Source of the DNA: Calothrix sp. PCC 7716
GTDB lineage: Bacteria; Cyanobacteriota; Cyanobacteriia; Cyanobacteriales; Nostocaceae
Assembly: GCF_019977735.1 (NCBI RefSeq)
Contig: NZ_AP025018.1
Span: 6,018,580 to 6,082,579, forward strand
Direction: 5' to 3'
Length of the DNA: 64,000 nucleotides
A program made the translations under genes and the position numbers. Under the pieces are notes generated by a model. That model searched no databases and was not told the DNA's origin. It saw only the letters and a list, made by a program, of their open reading frames with translations. Positions 1 through 9,771 of the stretch are shown here, piece after piece (positions within the stretch are counted from its first letter, which is position 1; each line of letters begins with the position of its first letter).

Positions 1-1369
1 AATCAGTAGTTTCAGCTTGATAGTCTAGTAAGCGAATTATCGGACGTTTGTAGTTTGCCGCGCGAATTTGTAAAGTTTGGTTAGCTTGGAGACACAAATT
101 AAAGCACTCAGTGTAAACGCTACTATCGGTAATTTCAATCACTGCTTGACGATATTTTGCTTCGTTAGGATTAGTTTGATAATCTGACTGCCAACGGTCG
201 AAAGCGTCGTTGATGCGAGTGAATTCTTCTTGTTTCCCTACTTGGTAAAGTGTATAAGTACTTGGTTGTAACAGTATACGGTTATACTCACCACCGCCAA
301 TATCTGCACTAAAAGCATATCTATAAGAAACCCAAACTCCTGCTTTCGGTAACTGACGAGAAGGAAAAACAATTCTCCCTAAAACCGGGTCAACTGCTAC
401 CATATCTTGAGGGGGTTGATATTGCCATTCACTCAGGTCTTCAGGAATAATTTTATCGTAAGGAATTGGGCGCCAGGTAAAGGAGGTTCCTGCTGGGGTT
501 CCTAAAAAAATTTGAAAGCTCTTATTTTCTCCATAGTAAAGACTTTCACCTGTTTTTTTATATCTTTGTTTATCTATTTCTAAAACACGACGACGCAGGG
601 GAACGGGTAAATTTATTTCTTCTGCAATGTGGGTTGGTTCTGTTTCAGGTTGAGGAAGATTATAAAGTGGTGTATCATTTCCTAAAACACTAAAGGTATA
701 GCAATTTGGTCTAACTTCTTCTAAACAGTAAGCAGGTGTTCTGGTAACGGAATAGGTTTTTAGGCGCCAGATAAAAACTCCCACATGTGGAATATTATAG
801 TGTCCTGGGTCGTAGGGCGATTGAATACGACGTATATCTACAGTATGGGCAATTTCATTAAAGGGACTATTTAGCATTTCTAAAATATCACTTTGACGTA
901 AATCTACCCTTCTACCTTGCTCAAGGTGGAGGTGGTTAAGGTGTTGTGTCCAACCCAATAGCTTGTAAAATTCTACTGCCCGCGCGTACCAGCCAGCTAC
1001 ATCATTTGCTAGTAATTCTAATAATGCAAGAGTTCCTTTACGTCGTCGATTACGAATGGTATTAGCAAGTTCTCGTCGCGGAATTAATATTTTATTGCGT
1101 TGTTGTCCTTGAGGAGTGTTTATATCTCCCGGTTCACCAGCTTCGTGGACTGGTTTGTAACCAATTAAATCACCAATGTAAGGAACAACCCAATCTTGGC
1201 AGGTTTCGATAAACCAGTTTTCATAAAGTTGGGAAATATCAGACTCTACTATATTGACTTGTTCAGTGATTATCCGTAATAAGTCTCGTAAAGCATAGTC
1301 TTTTTCTGCATCGCTTTGACGGTAGATTACGGGTAAGAGGTTGTATAAGTAGTCTTCTGTGTTGTTCAT
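1..1369 (-). CDS. Tail protein I-like CIS baseplate protein, partial
   Basis: An open frame of 456 codons starts at the ATG at 1369 and runs off the left edge, so the C terminus is missing. The N terminus begins MNNTEDYLYNLLPVIYRQ, followed by a region reading YENWFIETCQDWVVPYIGDL and then an Arg-rich RRRKGTLALLELLANDVAGW stretch. This layout is typical of phage tail protein I (P2 gpI-like) proteins of contractile injection systems. Further on is an aromatic, beta-rich part ending near ADIGGGEYNR. It lies 24 bases after the large baseplate gene in the same direction, so it is the most distal visible gene of the CIS operon. The role in linking wedges to fibres is inferred from the family. The missing end could hold a fibre or receptor-binding domain. 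Confidence 0.7.
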   Translation of the reverse strand, partial: MNNTEDYLYNLLPVIYRQSDAEKDYALRDLLRIITEQVNIVESDISQLYENWFIETCQDWVVPYIGDLIGYKPVHEAGEPGDINTPQGQQRNKILIPRRELANTIRNRRRKGTLALLELLANDVAGWYARAVEFYKLLGWTQHLNHLHLEQGRRVDLRQSDILEMLNSPFNEIAHTVDIRRIQSPYDPGHYNIPHVGVFIWRLKTYSVTRTPAYCLEEVRPNCYTFSVLGNDTPLYNLPQPETEPTHIAEEINLPVPLRRRVLEIDKQRYKKTGESLYYGENKSFQIFLGTPAGTSFTWRPIPYDKIIPEDLSEWQYQPPQDMVAVDPVLGRIVFPSRQLPKAGVWVSYRYAFSADIGGGEYNRILLQPSTYTLYQVGKQEEFTRINDAFDRWQSDYQTNPNEAKYRQAVIEITDSSVYTECFNLCLQANQTLQIRAANYKRPIIRLLDYQAETTD

Positions 1370-1393
1370 AAATAAAAAGAATTAAATAAATAC

Positions 1394-4300
1394 TTACAGA
1401 GGGTTAAGAATTAGAGTTAGAGGTTGGGAAGGAGTTAATATAGCGATTTGGGCAGGTTGGATTTTTTGCTGCTTCACCCTAGCTAGATTCACAGTAATTC
1501 TTTTTCGCGGTTGGCTTTCGGTTGATGTATTGTTTTCTCTATTGTTTTCTCTGGGGTAAACTTTTCCTTGGGCTAAAGCTGCAAATATTTCTGTTAGTGT
1601 ATTTGGATTTGCTGCTTCTGTTTCAGATACAGTATCCAAAATATCTAAATCAACAAAGTCAACTCCTGCAACTTTTTGAATTGTGCTAATTACTTCACTT
1701 AGGGTAATATCTTGTCCTAATTCTCGCTGTTCAAAACTAAAGGTATCTAGTAATGTTTGCCTTATTTGTGGTTCTACTGCCTCCCATTGATAATCTGGTA
1801 AAATTTTGATTTTAGCGCTAATGATAATTACCATTAGTTCTCTGAGTTTTAGCTGTATTGGCTGGTCAGGGTCACCATATAAACGTAGCGCTTGATATAA
1901 ATTACGATATAAATCTGATTGTTTATCGATTGGTATGTCATCTACCCCAGCAATAGTTAGGTGAACTACCCGACGACGACCATCCGATAACAACATGGCA
2001 CCTGCTTTAGCGATACCAGCAAAGGTGCGGGCAAAGTCTGCATAGTCTTGTACAGATACCAAACGGTCTAAAGCCATTACTGCCAAAGGCGCATTTTTAC
2101 GCGCTTGGTCACGACTTTCCCGGTCGGCGCCTCCGGTAGCAGGTAGGGGGTTAATAACACTTCTTAGTCCCAAAGGTCGTGATGCTAGCAAACTAATTTG
2201 CTCTGCTTTAACATTACCAACTTTACCGATACCACTACGGTAAATTGCCCTGATATTTTCTACACCTGTAGGTAAACGGGCGCCGTTTTCTCCGTTACCA
2301 AATATGACGATAGTTTTACTGTCATCGCTAGTTTTAGTAATGTACGCGCGTTCCGTTGGCTTAAGTCCTGCAAGGCTATCTTTTTCGTGCCAGAGAATGT
2401 CATTGACACGAACTTCTAAAGTACTTTTGGCGCCAGCGGGTGTAGGAGATGCTACATAAGTAAGAGGTGATTGTCGCAGATAAAATTCCTGGAACGCTTT
2501 GCTACCATTACCACTTCCTAACGCTTCGGTACGAGTTTCACCGTGAGTAGCTTTAACAACATTACCGTAGATGGTAACAGTATCTCGTTTGTATTCGTAA
2601 CTAAGAGAGTTTTTTAGTTGTATAAAAGTATGGGTTATATCTCCCGGTCTTTCTTGTTCAATATCTTTAAACTTTGTTACCGCGCGTTGCTTAACTCCCA
2701 ACAGCATGACTAACTCGCTAGCTTTAACACCCTTAGTTTCCCCAAGGTCAGCGCGCTCCCCAGATACAATTAACCATCGTCCTGGTTTTAACCCTTCATA
2801 AAGTTGGCTAAGTTCAACTTCGCTTCCTTTAACGGGTTCTTCTGTAGGGTTGATTACCTCGGATGCAAGTTTTAATTCTTCACTTTGAGCGTAGACTGTG
2901 GTTTGACGAATTACATCTAAAGTTAAATCATTATCCTCTAACCATCGGTCTTTTAAAGTTAATTGTGTAACTTTAGCTGAAATACCATAGTCAGCTTTAG
3001 TGATAGTTTCTATTTTCTCAACTTGGGTAATAATTTGGGTATTAGGACGCTGAATAACAACCCAACTCTTCGGTAGTATTTGGTCATATTGAGCATCTAA
3101 GGCTAAGATATTTGGATTAATAACAGGCACTTTTGACTCTTCTTGAATAGAAATCGATGAAAAGCCACTACTAGAATCTTCATTTTGTGCCACAGAAGTA
3201 CTAATTACAATCTCCCTCCCATCCCAAGAAGTGTATCGAAGTGTTTCACCAGGGGAAATAAGCCAAAAATCATCGTCAATTTGCACCTGTAATCCGTCAT
3301 TGCTGAGAATTCTAAAAACTCTTTCTCTTTGTGGAAAACTAAACGTAAACGCTACTGGAAGAAGACTTTGAGACTCTCCTCTAATATCAACAGATACTCC
3401 ATTTACTTCTACTGTTTGTTGAGATAATGCTCTGAGTCTAACTTGACGACTCTGGGTTTGAGAATTTTGCTTTAGCGATATAATAGCAGGAAGCTCACTC
3501 GATGTTTCTTGAGGTATTAATGAGATACTGATTCTAATTTCTACTGTAGCAATTGTCCACTCTTCATAACCTAAAATTCTCCCCCGTTCATCATACACTG
3601 GCTTTAAGGGTGCATTGGCGCCGAAAGGTGCTGCTTTTACCCTTAATGCTTGGGTACTTTGTAAAGATGATTTATTTGTAACAGGAGTATTTTGCCAAGC
3701 AGTATATAATGTATCTTTTAGTTGAGGTTTAAGAGTTTTTAATAACTGTGGTGCAATATCTGACTCACATTTATAAGTATCTTTCAAAGATAAACCCAAC
3801 CTTGAAGCATTAGCAGGTGGAATCGAAGCAGGTTTAAGTAGATTATTTAATAAACCTTCATCTGCTGTACCTAATTTATCAAAGGGGCATTTTCGTTTTT
3901 CTCTGCTTGGATTAGAAGAAGATAGATTTATTATATCATCGGTTGTTATAATTTCTGGCTCTGTTTGTAACTCTACTTGAGTACGATTTTCTATAGCTTG
4001 GGGTTCCACTTTTTTCACTTGACGAAAAATTTGCATCCCCTGATTATCAGCAAATATAAATAATAGTGGGTCATTAGGTTTAAGATTAGTCGTAATTCCC
4101 TGAAAGTAAAGTTTATCTATATCTTTAGCATTCGACATTTCAATATAATGAGGTCGTGTTAATCTTGGTTGCAAATTATTCCACTCAGTACGACCTTCGA
4201 TAGTTTCCGCTATTTCAAAAAATTGCGGCATTTCCCCCGAAGCTGGTAGACTTTGAATTCTCGTACCTACGGGTATTTGCGTATCTTTGTTATATCCTAT

Positions 4301-4687
4301 TTCCATTGTGAAAGCAGGATAGACTGTAGCAGCGACACCAGGACGCAAACTATAACCAACTAACCTTGCTAACTCCAATACAGAACGTCTTTCTGTTGCT
4401 GTCCGTAAATAACCCTCATTAGCTATACGTTCTTGGTAAAAGGTTAAAACATCCGCTACCGTTGCCCAAGCATCTAGAAAAGCAATAGAAGAGTCATTAG
4501 CATTTCGAGTTTTCAACTTAGCAAGAGCAGGATATTTACTATTAGAAAGACCAGCTTTCATAGTTTCGAGAAAGGTGCTGTGGGTACCCACTCGATACAT
4601 TAAAGTATTTAAACCAGGACGGTTAGCAGTGGAAATAGGAGTTATCACTTCAACCCCTTCACAACACCCACAATCTTCATTCATCAT
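1394..4687 (-). CDS. CIS baseplate wedge protein (Afp11/Afp12-like)
   Basis: A 1097-residue protein of the 'putative baseplate assembly protein' family found in extracellular and thylakoid-anchored CIS. It begins MMNEDCGCCEG, with a Cys-rich N-terminal tip, followed by AWATVADVLTFYQERIANEGYLRTA, the family's conserved N-terminal signature. Near residues 850-900 is the baseplate J-like motif GGADRESRDQARKNAPL followed by RLVSVQDYADFARTFAG. An upstream GGAGGA ribosome site lies about 9 bases before the ATG pair. In the particle such proteins form the wedges that hold the hub and trigger sheath contraction (family knowledge). It follows the second baseplate gene by 68 bases. Whether it matches Afp11 or Afp12 exactly is not decided here. 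Confidence 0.85.
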   Translation of the reverse strand: MMNEDCGCCEGVEVITPISTANRPGLNTLMYRVGTHSTFLETMKAGLSNSKYPALAKLKTRNANDSSIAFLDAWATVADVLTFYQERIANEGYLRTATERRSVLELARLVGYSLRPGVAATVYPAFTMEIGYNKDTQIPVGTRIQSLPASGEMPQFFEIAETIEGRTEWNNLQPRLTRPHYIEMSNAKDIDKLYFQGITTNLKPNDPLLFIFADNQGMQIFRQVKKVEPQAIENRTQVELQTEPEIITTDDIINLSSSNPSREKRKCPFDKLGTADEGLLNNLLKPASIPPANASRLGLSLKDTYKCESDIAPQLLKTLKPQLKDTLYTAWQNTPVTNKSSLQSTQALRVKAAPFGANAPLKPVYDERGRILGYEEWTIATVEIRISISLIPQETSSELPAIISLKQNSQTQSRQVRLRALSQQTVEVNGVSVDIRGESQSLLPVAFTFSFPQRERVFRILSNDGLQVQIDDDFWLISPGETLRYTSWDGREIVISTSVAQNEDSSSGFSSISIQEESKVPVINPNILALDAQYDQILPKSWVVIQRPNTQIITQVEKIETITKADYGISAKVTQLTLKDRWLEDNDLTLDVIRQTTVYAQSEELKLASEVINPTEEPVKGSEVELSQLYEGLKPGRWLIVSGERADLGETKGVKASELVMLLGVKQRAVTKFKDIEQERPGDITHTFIQLKNSLSYEYKRDTVTIYGNVVKATHGETRTEALGSGNGSKAFQEFYLRQSPLTYVASPTPAGAKSTLEVRVNDILWHEKDSLAGLKPTERAYITKTSDDSKTIVIFGNGENGARLPTGVENIRAIYRSGIGKVGNVKAEQISLLASRPLGLRSVINPLPATGGADRESRDQARKNAPLAVMALDRLVSVQDYADFARTFAGIAKAGAMLLSDGRRRVVHLTIAGVDDIPIDKQSDLYRNLYQALRLYGDPDQPIQLKLRELMVIIISAKIKILPDYQWEAVEPQIRQTLLDTFSFEQRELGQDITLSEVISTIQKVAGVDFVDLDILDTVSETEAANPNTLTEIFAALAQGKVYPRENNRENNTSTESQPRKRITVNLARVKQQKIQPAQIAILTPSQPLTLILNPL

Positions 4688-4755
4688 GTCCTAGTCCTCC
4701 AATAATTTTAAATTTTATATTGTATAAAATACAGTTTATATAAATCCCTCCTACT

Positions 4756-7359
4756 TTATCTTCCACCTTGAAGACTTAGTTTAAAATGACCATTCTCAGG
4801 AAAATTCGGGTCATTATCTAACCGCGCGATTTCCATAGAACTTAGAGGTAAAATACCATTGTCGAGTTCTCCATTATCTGCCTCATACAAACGTTGTAAT
4901 TTCGTTACCACCACATTTTCTACACCTGTTACCGTTTGCGCTGTCGCAACTAATTTACTCAAAGCGATACCAGTACCAAAAGTCAAATTATCTGGATGGA
5001 AAAAACCACGGCGCCCATCTGGTAAAATCCTATTGCTGAATAAATTCAACAAAGCTGCTTTCACATGTCCACGCAAAAAGTCTGATTGAACACATACAGT
5101 CATCTCAATATCCAAACTCACGTAAATAGCTTGTTTCACTACTACATCATGACCAATACGACGGTAACGATATAAATGTTGAGAAATAGCTGCTAATAAA
5201 TCTTTGTTATTGGTTTCTTCTCCTAAAGGGTCAACTACTACCAACACCTCATCCCAACTACCTGTCCAGCGCAAGGTTGCAGCAGCTCTTTGTACTGTAT
5301 CAGAAAAATCGCGCATGACTATATCCGCATAATCTTGTGCTGTGATTGCTCTTTGCAACTCAGAAAGGAAGGTACTAGGTGCAAATAATTTTACTTCTGA
5401 TAACGGTTCGGGTTGTGTACCTCCTTTTGCTGGTAAAGGGTTATGAGGAGTTATGCCAGTGATTGCATTCTGACGAAATACGATATGAGCAATGCTATCA
5501 GCACCGAAGTTTCCTGCTATACCATTACCAATGCGGTATGTTGCATAGAAATTACTTCCAGCTACTGGCATTTGTCCGAGTTCTCCATTGCCAAAACGCA
5601 AATGAGCATAACCTTCATTGTCCATTTCCACAACAAAATGCTTGTCTTGACTATTACTTCCTAATAAATCTAGTTGAGGAGTCCAAGACCATGATGGATA
5701 ATTACTAATTAATTTGGTAATTTGTGGTAGAGCTTTTCTAGGTTTTTGTGTAAGTAAACTAGTGGCAGGCGCCTGATGTAGGTCTTGCTCGGAAAGCGGT
5801 TGGCGAAAGGTTAAAGGTGCATATTTGAGAGAGGGGTAAAAAGAAGCAGCTACTGCTGTTACATCTGCGGGTTGATTTTCCCCTTCACAGAGCATTATTT
5901 CTGTTTTTGCAGCTACTACACCCAAATTCTCTGTTACTGTGCGTCCGTGGTCTACAAGGATGACATTACCGTGCGCTACTGATATATTCTCGATTAATCG
6001 GCATTCTGGCGCCAACCCAATCGCTGAAATACACAGAGGAAAAGGCAATGCATCTGCTGTTGCCCAAGTAATTTCTACAATAGGAGTGGGCATGTCTTGA
6101 GTAACATTATTTACGTTTACTCTATAGACTTCATCCACACCAGGTTCAACGCTAATTAGTCTAACTGCATGACGATGGTTAATATCAGCATCTGCTTGGT
6201 TTCCGGTTTTGGCGCCTTTTACTTCTACAAAAATGAGGATATCGCCAGGTTTTAATTGTAACTTCCTTTCTAAATTAGGAGGTTTGGGAGCATCGTCATC
6301 ACATTTATCTTGTTTAGTAGGAGTATTAGTAAAAGTATTAGTAGGGGAAATCCATTCATCTAATAGAGTTGCGCTAGTTGCACCCTTGGGTAAACAACAT
6401 TCGCGATCACCCCATGTATAGAAATGAATTTCGTTATGTTTTTCATATAATTTGATTTCCGCTTGTGACTCTTTAAAAATCGGCTCAAAAACTTCGTACT
6501 TTTTACTCTCAATATTTCTCAGGTCATCTATTTTTAAAACTGGGTTTGAAACAGGTAAATCCTGATAAGTAGTAATAAAATATGTGTCTTTGAGATTTAT
6601 GCTAGTATCAATTTTTGTTTCTAACCAAACCCAAGTTCTGGCATTACAACCCTCGTGCATCGGGTAGTCAACTAATCGCGCATGGCGCCGTACTGAGATA
6701 CGCTGACGAGCGGTATCTAAATATGCTTCGGTAGCAACAGCATCTTGGTAGTAGCTGAGATAGTCTCCAACATAAGCTAAAAGTTCCACTAAAGTAATAC
6801 CCAAGTCGGGAACATGCCGTGATTGCCAATTGGGCATAATTAACGCCAAACGGTCTAAAATTAATTGGCGGAAACTGGCATAATCTTTGGCTAAATAATT
6901 AATCTCCGGTTCAGTCCGTTCTTCCCCAGGACAAATATGTGTTGGTTTACAATCTAAGTCGCTGTGACAATTAACTTTAAAACTGAAATTTAGGTAAGAA
7001 TAATGGGGGTCAATCCCTTCCAACCCAACTAAGCGCAGAGTATAGGTAGAAAAATCGCCAAATTTATCAACCCGCACTCGCAAAAAACTATCTAAAGTCG
7101 GGTCTTTCTGATGTTCTAACTCGACATCAATTACCTGGATATCTCGGATGCGCTGACCACCTTCAATTCTGATATTCTCCTTGCTAATATTTTCTGGTAA
7201 GGCGCCGATAAAATACACCCATAAAGAAAATTGGTCGTCGCTAACTTCTAAATAATCTAATCCGTTCAGGTTTCGTTTGCGGACTTCATGGCGCCGTTGT
7301 TCGTTTGTACAACTGTAGAGACGCGATTTATCGCGTCTATACAAAGAATTGTTCATCAT
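4756..7359 (-). CDS. CIS baseplate J-family wedge protein
   Basis: An 867-residue partner of the preceding baseplate protein. Around residues 150-230 it carries YLAKDYASFRQLILDRLAL followed by VPDLGITLVELLAYVGDYLSYYQDAVATEAYLDTARQ, the conserved N-terminal block of CIS baseplate proteins. Near residues 640-700 is the J-like block LPAKGGTQPEPLSEVKLFAP with RAITAQDYADIVMRDF. The start is fixed by an ATGA overlap with the gp25-like gene upstream. The first 15 codons are odd. They contain a dispersed palindromic repeat (7315-7342), so the N terminus MMNNSLYRRDKSRLYSC is partly repeat-derived. It probably assembles as a wedge heterodimer with the 1097-residue protein (inference from AFP/PVC). Confidence 0.85.
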   Translation of the reverse strand: MMNNSLYRRDKSRLYSCTNEQRRHEVRKRNLNGLDYLEVSDDQFSLWVYFIGALPENISKENIRIEGGQRIRDIQVIDVELEHQKDPTLDSFLRVRVDKFGDFSTYTLRLVGLEGIDPHYSYLNFSFKVNCHSDLDCKPTHICPGEERTEPEINYLAKDYASFRQLILDRLALIMPNWQSRHVPDLGITLVELLAYVGDYLSYYQDAVATEAYLDTARQRISVRRHARLVDYPMHEGCNARTWVWLETKIDTSINLKDTYFITTYQDLPVSNPVLKIDDLRNIESKKYEVFEPIFKESQAEIKLYEKHNEIHFYTWGDRECCLPKGATSATLLDEWISPTNTFTNTPTKQDKCDDDAPKPPNLERKLQLKPGDILIFVEVKGAKTGNQADADINHRHAVRLISVEPGVDEVYRVNVNNVTQDMPTPIVEITWATADALPFPLCISAIGLAPECRLIENISVAHGNVILVDHGRTVTENLGVVAAKTEIMLCEGENQPADVTAVAASFYPSLKYAPLTFRQPLSEQDLHQAPATSLLTQKPRKALPQITKLISNYPSWSWTPQLDLLGSNSQDKHFVVEMDNEGYAHLRFGNGELGQMPVAGSNFYATYRIGNGIAGNFGADSIAHIVFRQNAITGITPHNPLPAKGGTQPEPLSEVKLFAPSTFLSELQRAITAQDYADIVMRDFSDTVQRAAATLRWTGSWDEVLVVVDPLGEETNNKDLLAAISQHLYRYRRIGHDVVVKQAIYVSLDIEMTVCVQSDFLRGHVKAALLNLFSNRILPDGRRGFFHPDNLTFGTGIALSKLVATAQTVTGVENVVVTKLQRLYEADNGELDNGILPLSSMEIARLDNDPNFPENGHFKLSLQGGR
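7315..7342. repeat. Dispersed GTAGAGACGCGA palindrome inside a coding start
   Basis: Arms GTAGAGACGCGA and TCGCGTCTATAC are separated by TTTA, with one mismatch. A related repeat, GTAGAGACGTGATTAATCACGCCTCTAC-like, sits between genes near 32730. Here the repeat is translated as part of the first 15 residues of the baseplate protein. Confidence 0.7.
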
Positions 7360-7715
7360 ACACCGCTCCTGGTAAAGATTTCTGTACGCTGTTCCCCAGT
7401 GCGTTTGACTACATATTCTAAAAATACCTGCAAGCGAGAATCCTCACTAATAACTTCCAACCCTTGCACATCAATTAAATCACCCAACCACTGCTGTAAC
7501 GCTGCCTGCATCGTAAATTGTAAAGTTGCAGCTAACTCCGCACTATTAGGAGCAAAAACTAATTGCAGCAAACCGCTACCAAAATCGGGACGGTTTACCC
7601 TTTCCCCAGGATTGGTAAATAATAACAGCTTAATCATGTTTCGGATATGGTCGTCCGAGTCGGTAGTAGCAGTTCGACCGAGATTATCAAAGTGGAAGGG
7701 AAAATCTATGTTCAT
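7356..7715 (-). CDS. gp25-like CIS baseplate protein (Afp9-like)
   Basis: A 119-residue protein with the gp25/lysozyme-like baseplate signature: DDHIRNMIKLLLFTNPGERV, then NRPDFGSGLLQLVFAP, then a C-terminal half ending in VVKRTGEQRTEIFTRSGV. Length and motif order match the gp25/Afp9 family. These proteins lack lysozyme activity despite the old name and form part of the inner baseplate that contacts the first sheath ring (family knowledge). It starts 18 bases after the PAAR gene stop, and its own stop overlaps the next start as ATGA. Confidence 0.88.
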   Translation of the reverse strand: MNIDFPFHFDNLGRTATTDSDDHIRNMIKLLLFTNPGERVNRPDFGSGLLQLVFAPNSAELAATLQFTMQAALQQWLGDLIDVQGLEVISEDSRLQVFLEYVVKRTGEQRTEIFTRSGV

Positions 7716-7733
7716 ACCAACTCCACTACTAAG

Positions 7734-8084
7734 TTAAGTGGCAATTACACGCTGTTGAATGAGACTAGCATTTGGTGAACCTTGAGCAATTTGTTCTGCA
7801 CTATAGCCAAGGGTTGCAGGTGTAAAAATTGCTGCTGCTACACCATTAATAAAAACTTTTGTAGCAGCTTGCACGCGAACATTAACACAAGGTTGGGGTT
7901 TTGTACCACCAGGTACTGGAACTTGAAAAGGACATCCAGCAACCGTGTGCAAATCATTGATAGTCAATACTGCTTGATTCAGATTTACAAACACACGTGG
8001 CGGACTACTGGGATTAGCAGTCACAGTTCCCGGAGGATGGAAACAGTTAGTAATTGCACCGACATGAACGATATAACCAGGCAT
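7734..8084 (-). CDS. PAAR-like spike tip protein (Afp10-like)
   Basis: A 116-residue protein beginning MPGYIVHVGAITNCFHPPG, with repeated short beta turns (GCPFQVPVPGGTKPQPC, KVFINGVAAAIF) typical of PAAR-repeat tips. The Cys and His residues near the start (C14, H16) and the later Cys pair are plausible metal ligands for the cone apex. PAAR proteins sharpen the spike and may carry cargo (family knowledge). No extra domain is attached, so cargo must be delivered another way. It sits between the spike gene and the gp25-like gene, the usual CIS order. Confidence 0.85.
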   Translation of the reverse strand: MPGYIVHVGAITNCFHPPGTVTANPSSPPRVFVNLNQAVLTINDLHTVAGCPFQVPVPGGTKPQPCVNVRVQAATKVFINGVAAAIFTPATLGYSAEQIAQGSPNASLIQQRVIAT

Positions 8085-8125
8085 CTTTTTATCCCTTATT
8101 TTTTACTGAGAGCTATACTCGCTAA

Positions 8126-8653
8126 TTACACTACTGCTTTAATAACAAGTGCTGTACCATTAATTTTCACCTCCGTAGTGCTGACTTCAATAGACGATAG
8201 TCCGTTAGTGATTTTGATAGTAGTTGCATCAATTACAATTCGCGGACCAAGTGGCCCAGCTGCGGTTTCCAGAATGATACCCTCCCCTGGCACACTGCTG
8301 AGAATAATTTTATTCTGGGCAATAGATTGAATCACTATTGGTGGATTCGTGGGTGGTGCAGCTAATGCCATTGCAGGAACCTCGGCTGAGGAACCCCGCC
8401 AGGAACCAGTCCAAATCGCGTAGTCTGGGTTCCCTTGTTCAAATTCAACCCACACACCCGCACCAATAGGTGGAACGGCATACATACCCATTTGTGTACC
8501 AGCAACAGGACTAGATGGCATTGCCCAAAAACATGGGTCGGAACCTAAGACATCAGGTACTTGTACTAACAGGCGCCCCATTTGCTCTGGGTCAATATTA
8601 CTAACAACAGTAGCGCGATATCTACCTGTAAACCTGCTATTATCTCCATTCAT
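8126..8653 (-). CDS. CIS spike protein, gp5/gpV OB-fold (Afp8 C-terminal part)
   Basis: A 175-residue protein. The N-terminal half, RYRATVVSNIDPEQMGRLLV followed by PPIGAGVWVEFEQGNPDYAIWTGSW, is the OB-fold of phage baseplate spike proteins. The C-terminal half, IILSSVPGEGIILETAAG followed by TIKITNGLSSIEVSTTEVKING, has a regular beta pattern expected for a triple-stranded beta-helix spike. It overlaps the upstream hub gene by ATGA (8650-8653). Hub and spike, fused in Afp8/VgrG, are split into two genes here. Confidence 0.88.
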   Translation of the reverse strand: MNGDNSRFTGRYRATVVSNIDPEQMGRLLVQVPDVLGSDPCFWAMPSSPVAGTQMGMYAVPPIGAGVWVEFEQGNPDYAIWTGSWRGSSAEVPAMALAAPPTNPPIVIQSIAQNKIILSSVPGEGIILETAAGPLGPRIVIDATTIKITNGLSSIEVSTTEVKINGTALVIKAVV

Positions 8654-9771
8654 GGAATTACCCTTGGTGTAATCGAAATTAAACCATTGCGACTGAGCGT
8701 GAAGCTTTGTTTGTACTCCCCACGTTTGATGTTGTGAGTCACACTTTTAACGTAATAAAGCCCGTCATAAGTTAATCCGGCACCACGTACTCCTACTAGT
8801 TGACGCGCGCGCAAAACACGACCATAGCGCAAAACATCAAGTTGCCCAGAACCACTTACAGCTTCAGATGATTTAAAAGATTCAGCTAAAGCACGGGCAG
8901 TTGCCTTAATGGGATTAAGTTTTGCCACATCTCTGAGGGGTTCTACTCGTAATGATGGCGCCTGTTTTAATGCTAGAGGTGGGCTAAGAATGTTTAGGTC
9001 TGGTAGGGGAATAGTAATACCGATTTTGGTATTAGGCTCTTGGATAACCACTGCTAATTGTCTGCGAGACAAGCCATCAAAGCTGAAGCTTAAAGATTCT
9101 ACGTTAGTCTGTGCATCCATGTTAATGTTTAACGCTGGCTGAGGAATGCCGATTCTAATTTCAGGTCCCCAGTAAGCAGTATTCATACCAGGAACTGGAC
9201 CCGGTTCGATGTAGAAAACATACCCATTTTGGTCAGCTAGTTGTTTGATGTAATTGAGGTCAGTAGATGTTTGTACTGGAATTCGCTGCGTAGGAATGTC
9301 TACATCTGGGAACATAGTAGGTATTACCAAAGGTATCATTCCATAAACAGCATACTTGGCGACAATTAGGGCAACTCTAGCTTCTGCTGGCATGGCTGGG
9401 TAGCAAGCACCACGATTTTCTAAATCCATTACTAGGCTTAGGTCTTCTCCTGTCACCGTAAGTGTAGATGTTCCGGGTTCACTACTAGGTGCTATTTCTT
9501 GCCGAGTAATTACACCATCCAGCAACACATTTGGTACACCATTGATTGTCATGACGACAATTACGCGCATTTTAGGGTCAAAGTACCCTGCTGGCAACAT
9601 AACGCGGTTTATTAGTGACTTTTTACTCAAGGCAAACGAGAGTTGAAAGCCACTGGCTTGTCCTGCACTAGTTGTCACCTGCACGCTATTTAGTGCATCA
9701 ATCACTGACTGGGGTGCTGGTGCTGGTATCGTTGGACCAATAAGTAGTGTCAGGTAAAAGCCTTTAAGCAT
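8650..9771 (-). CDS. CIS hub protein, gp27/VgrG N-like (Afp8 N-terminal part)
   Basis: A 373-residue protein of the phage late-control D / VgrG N-terminal family. It shows paired beta-barrel signatures (IDALNSVQVTTSAGQASGFQ; GVITRQEIAPSSEPGTSTLTVTGEDLSLVMD), then DLNYIKQLADQNGYVFYIEPG, the conserved hub motif. The C-terminal part GRVLRARQLVGVRGAGLTYDGLYYVKSV ends in TLSRNGL. A trimer would form the hub under the tube (family knowledge). It overlaps the LysM gene by 8 bases and the spike gene by 4, so stoichiometry is probably set by coupled translation. Confidence 0.85.
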   Translation of the reverse strand: MLKGFYLTLLIGPTIPAPAPQSVIDALNSVQVTTSAGQASGFQLSFALSKKSLINRVMLPAGYFDPKMRVIVVMTINGVPNVLLDGVITRQEIAPSSEPGTSTLTVTGEDLSLVMDLENRGACYPAMPAEARVALIVAKYAVYGMIPLVIPTMFPDVDIPTQRIPVQTSTDLNYIKQLADQNGYVFYIEPGPVPGMNTAYWGPEIRIGIPQPALNINMDAQTNVESLSFSFDGLSRRQLAVVIQEPNTKIGITIPLPDLNILSPPLALKQAPSLRVEPLRDVAKLNPIKATARALAESFKSSEAVSGSGQLDVLRYGRVLRARQLVGVRGAGLTYDGLYYVKSVTHNIKRGEYKQSFTLSRNGLISITPRVIP

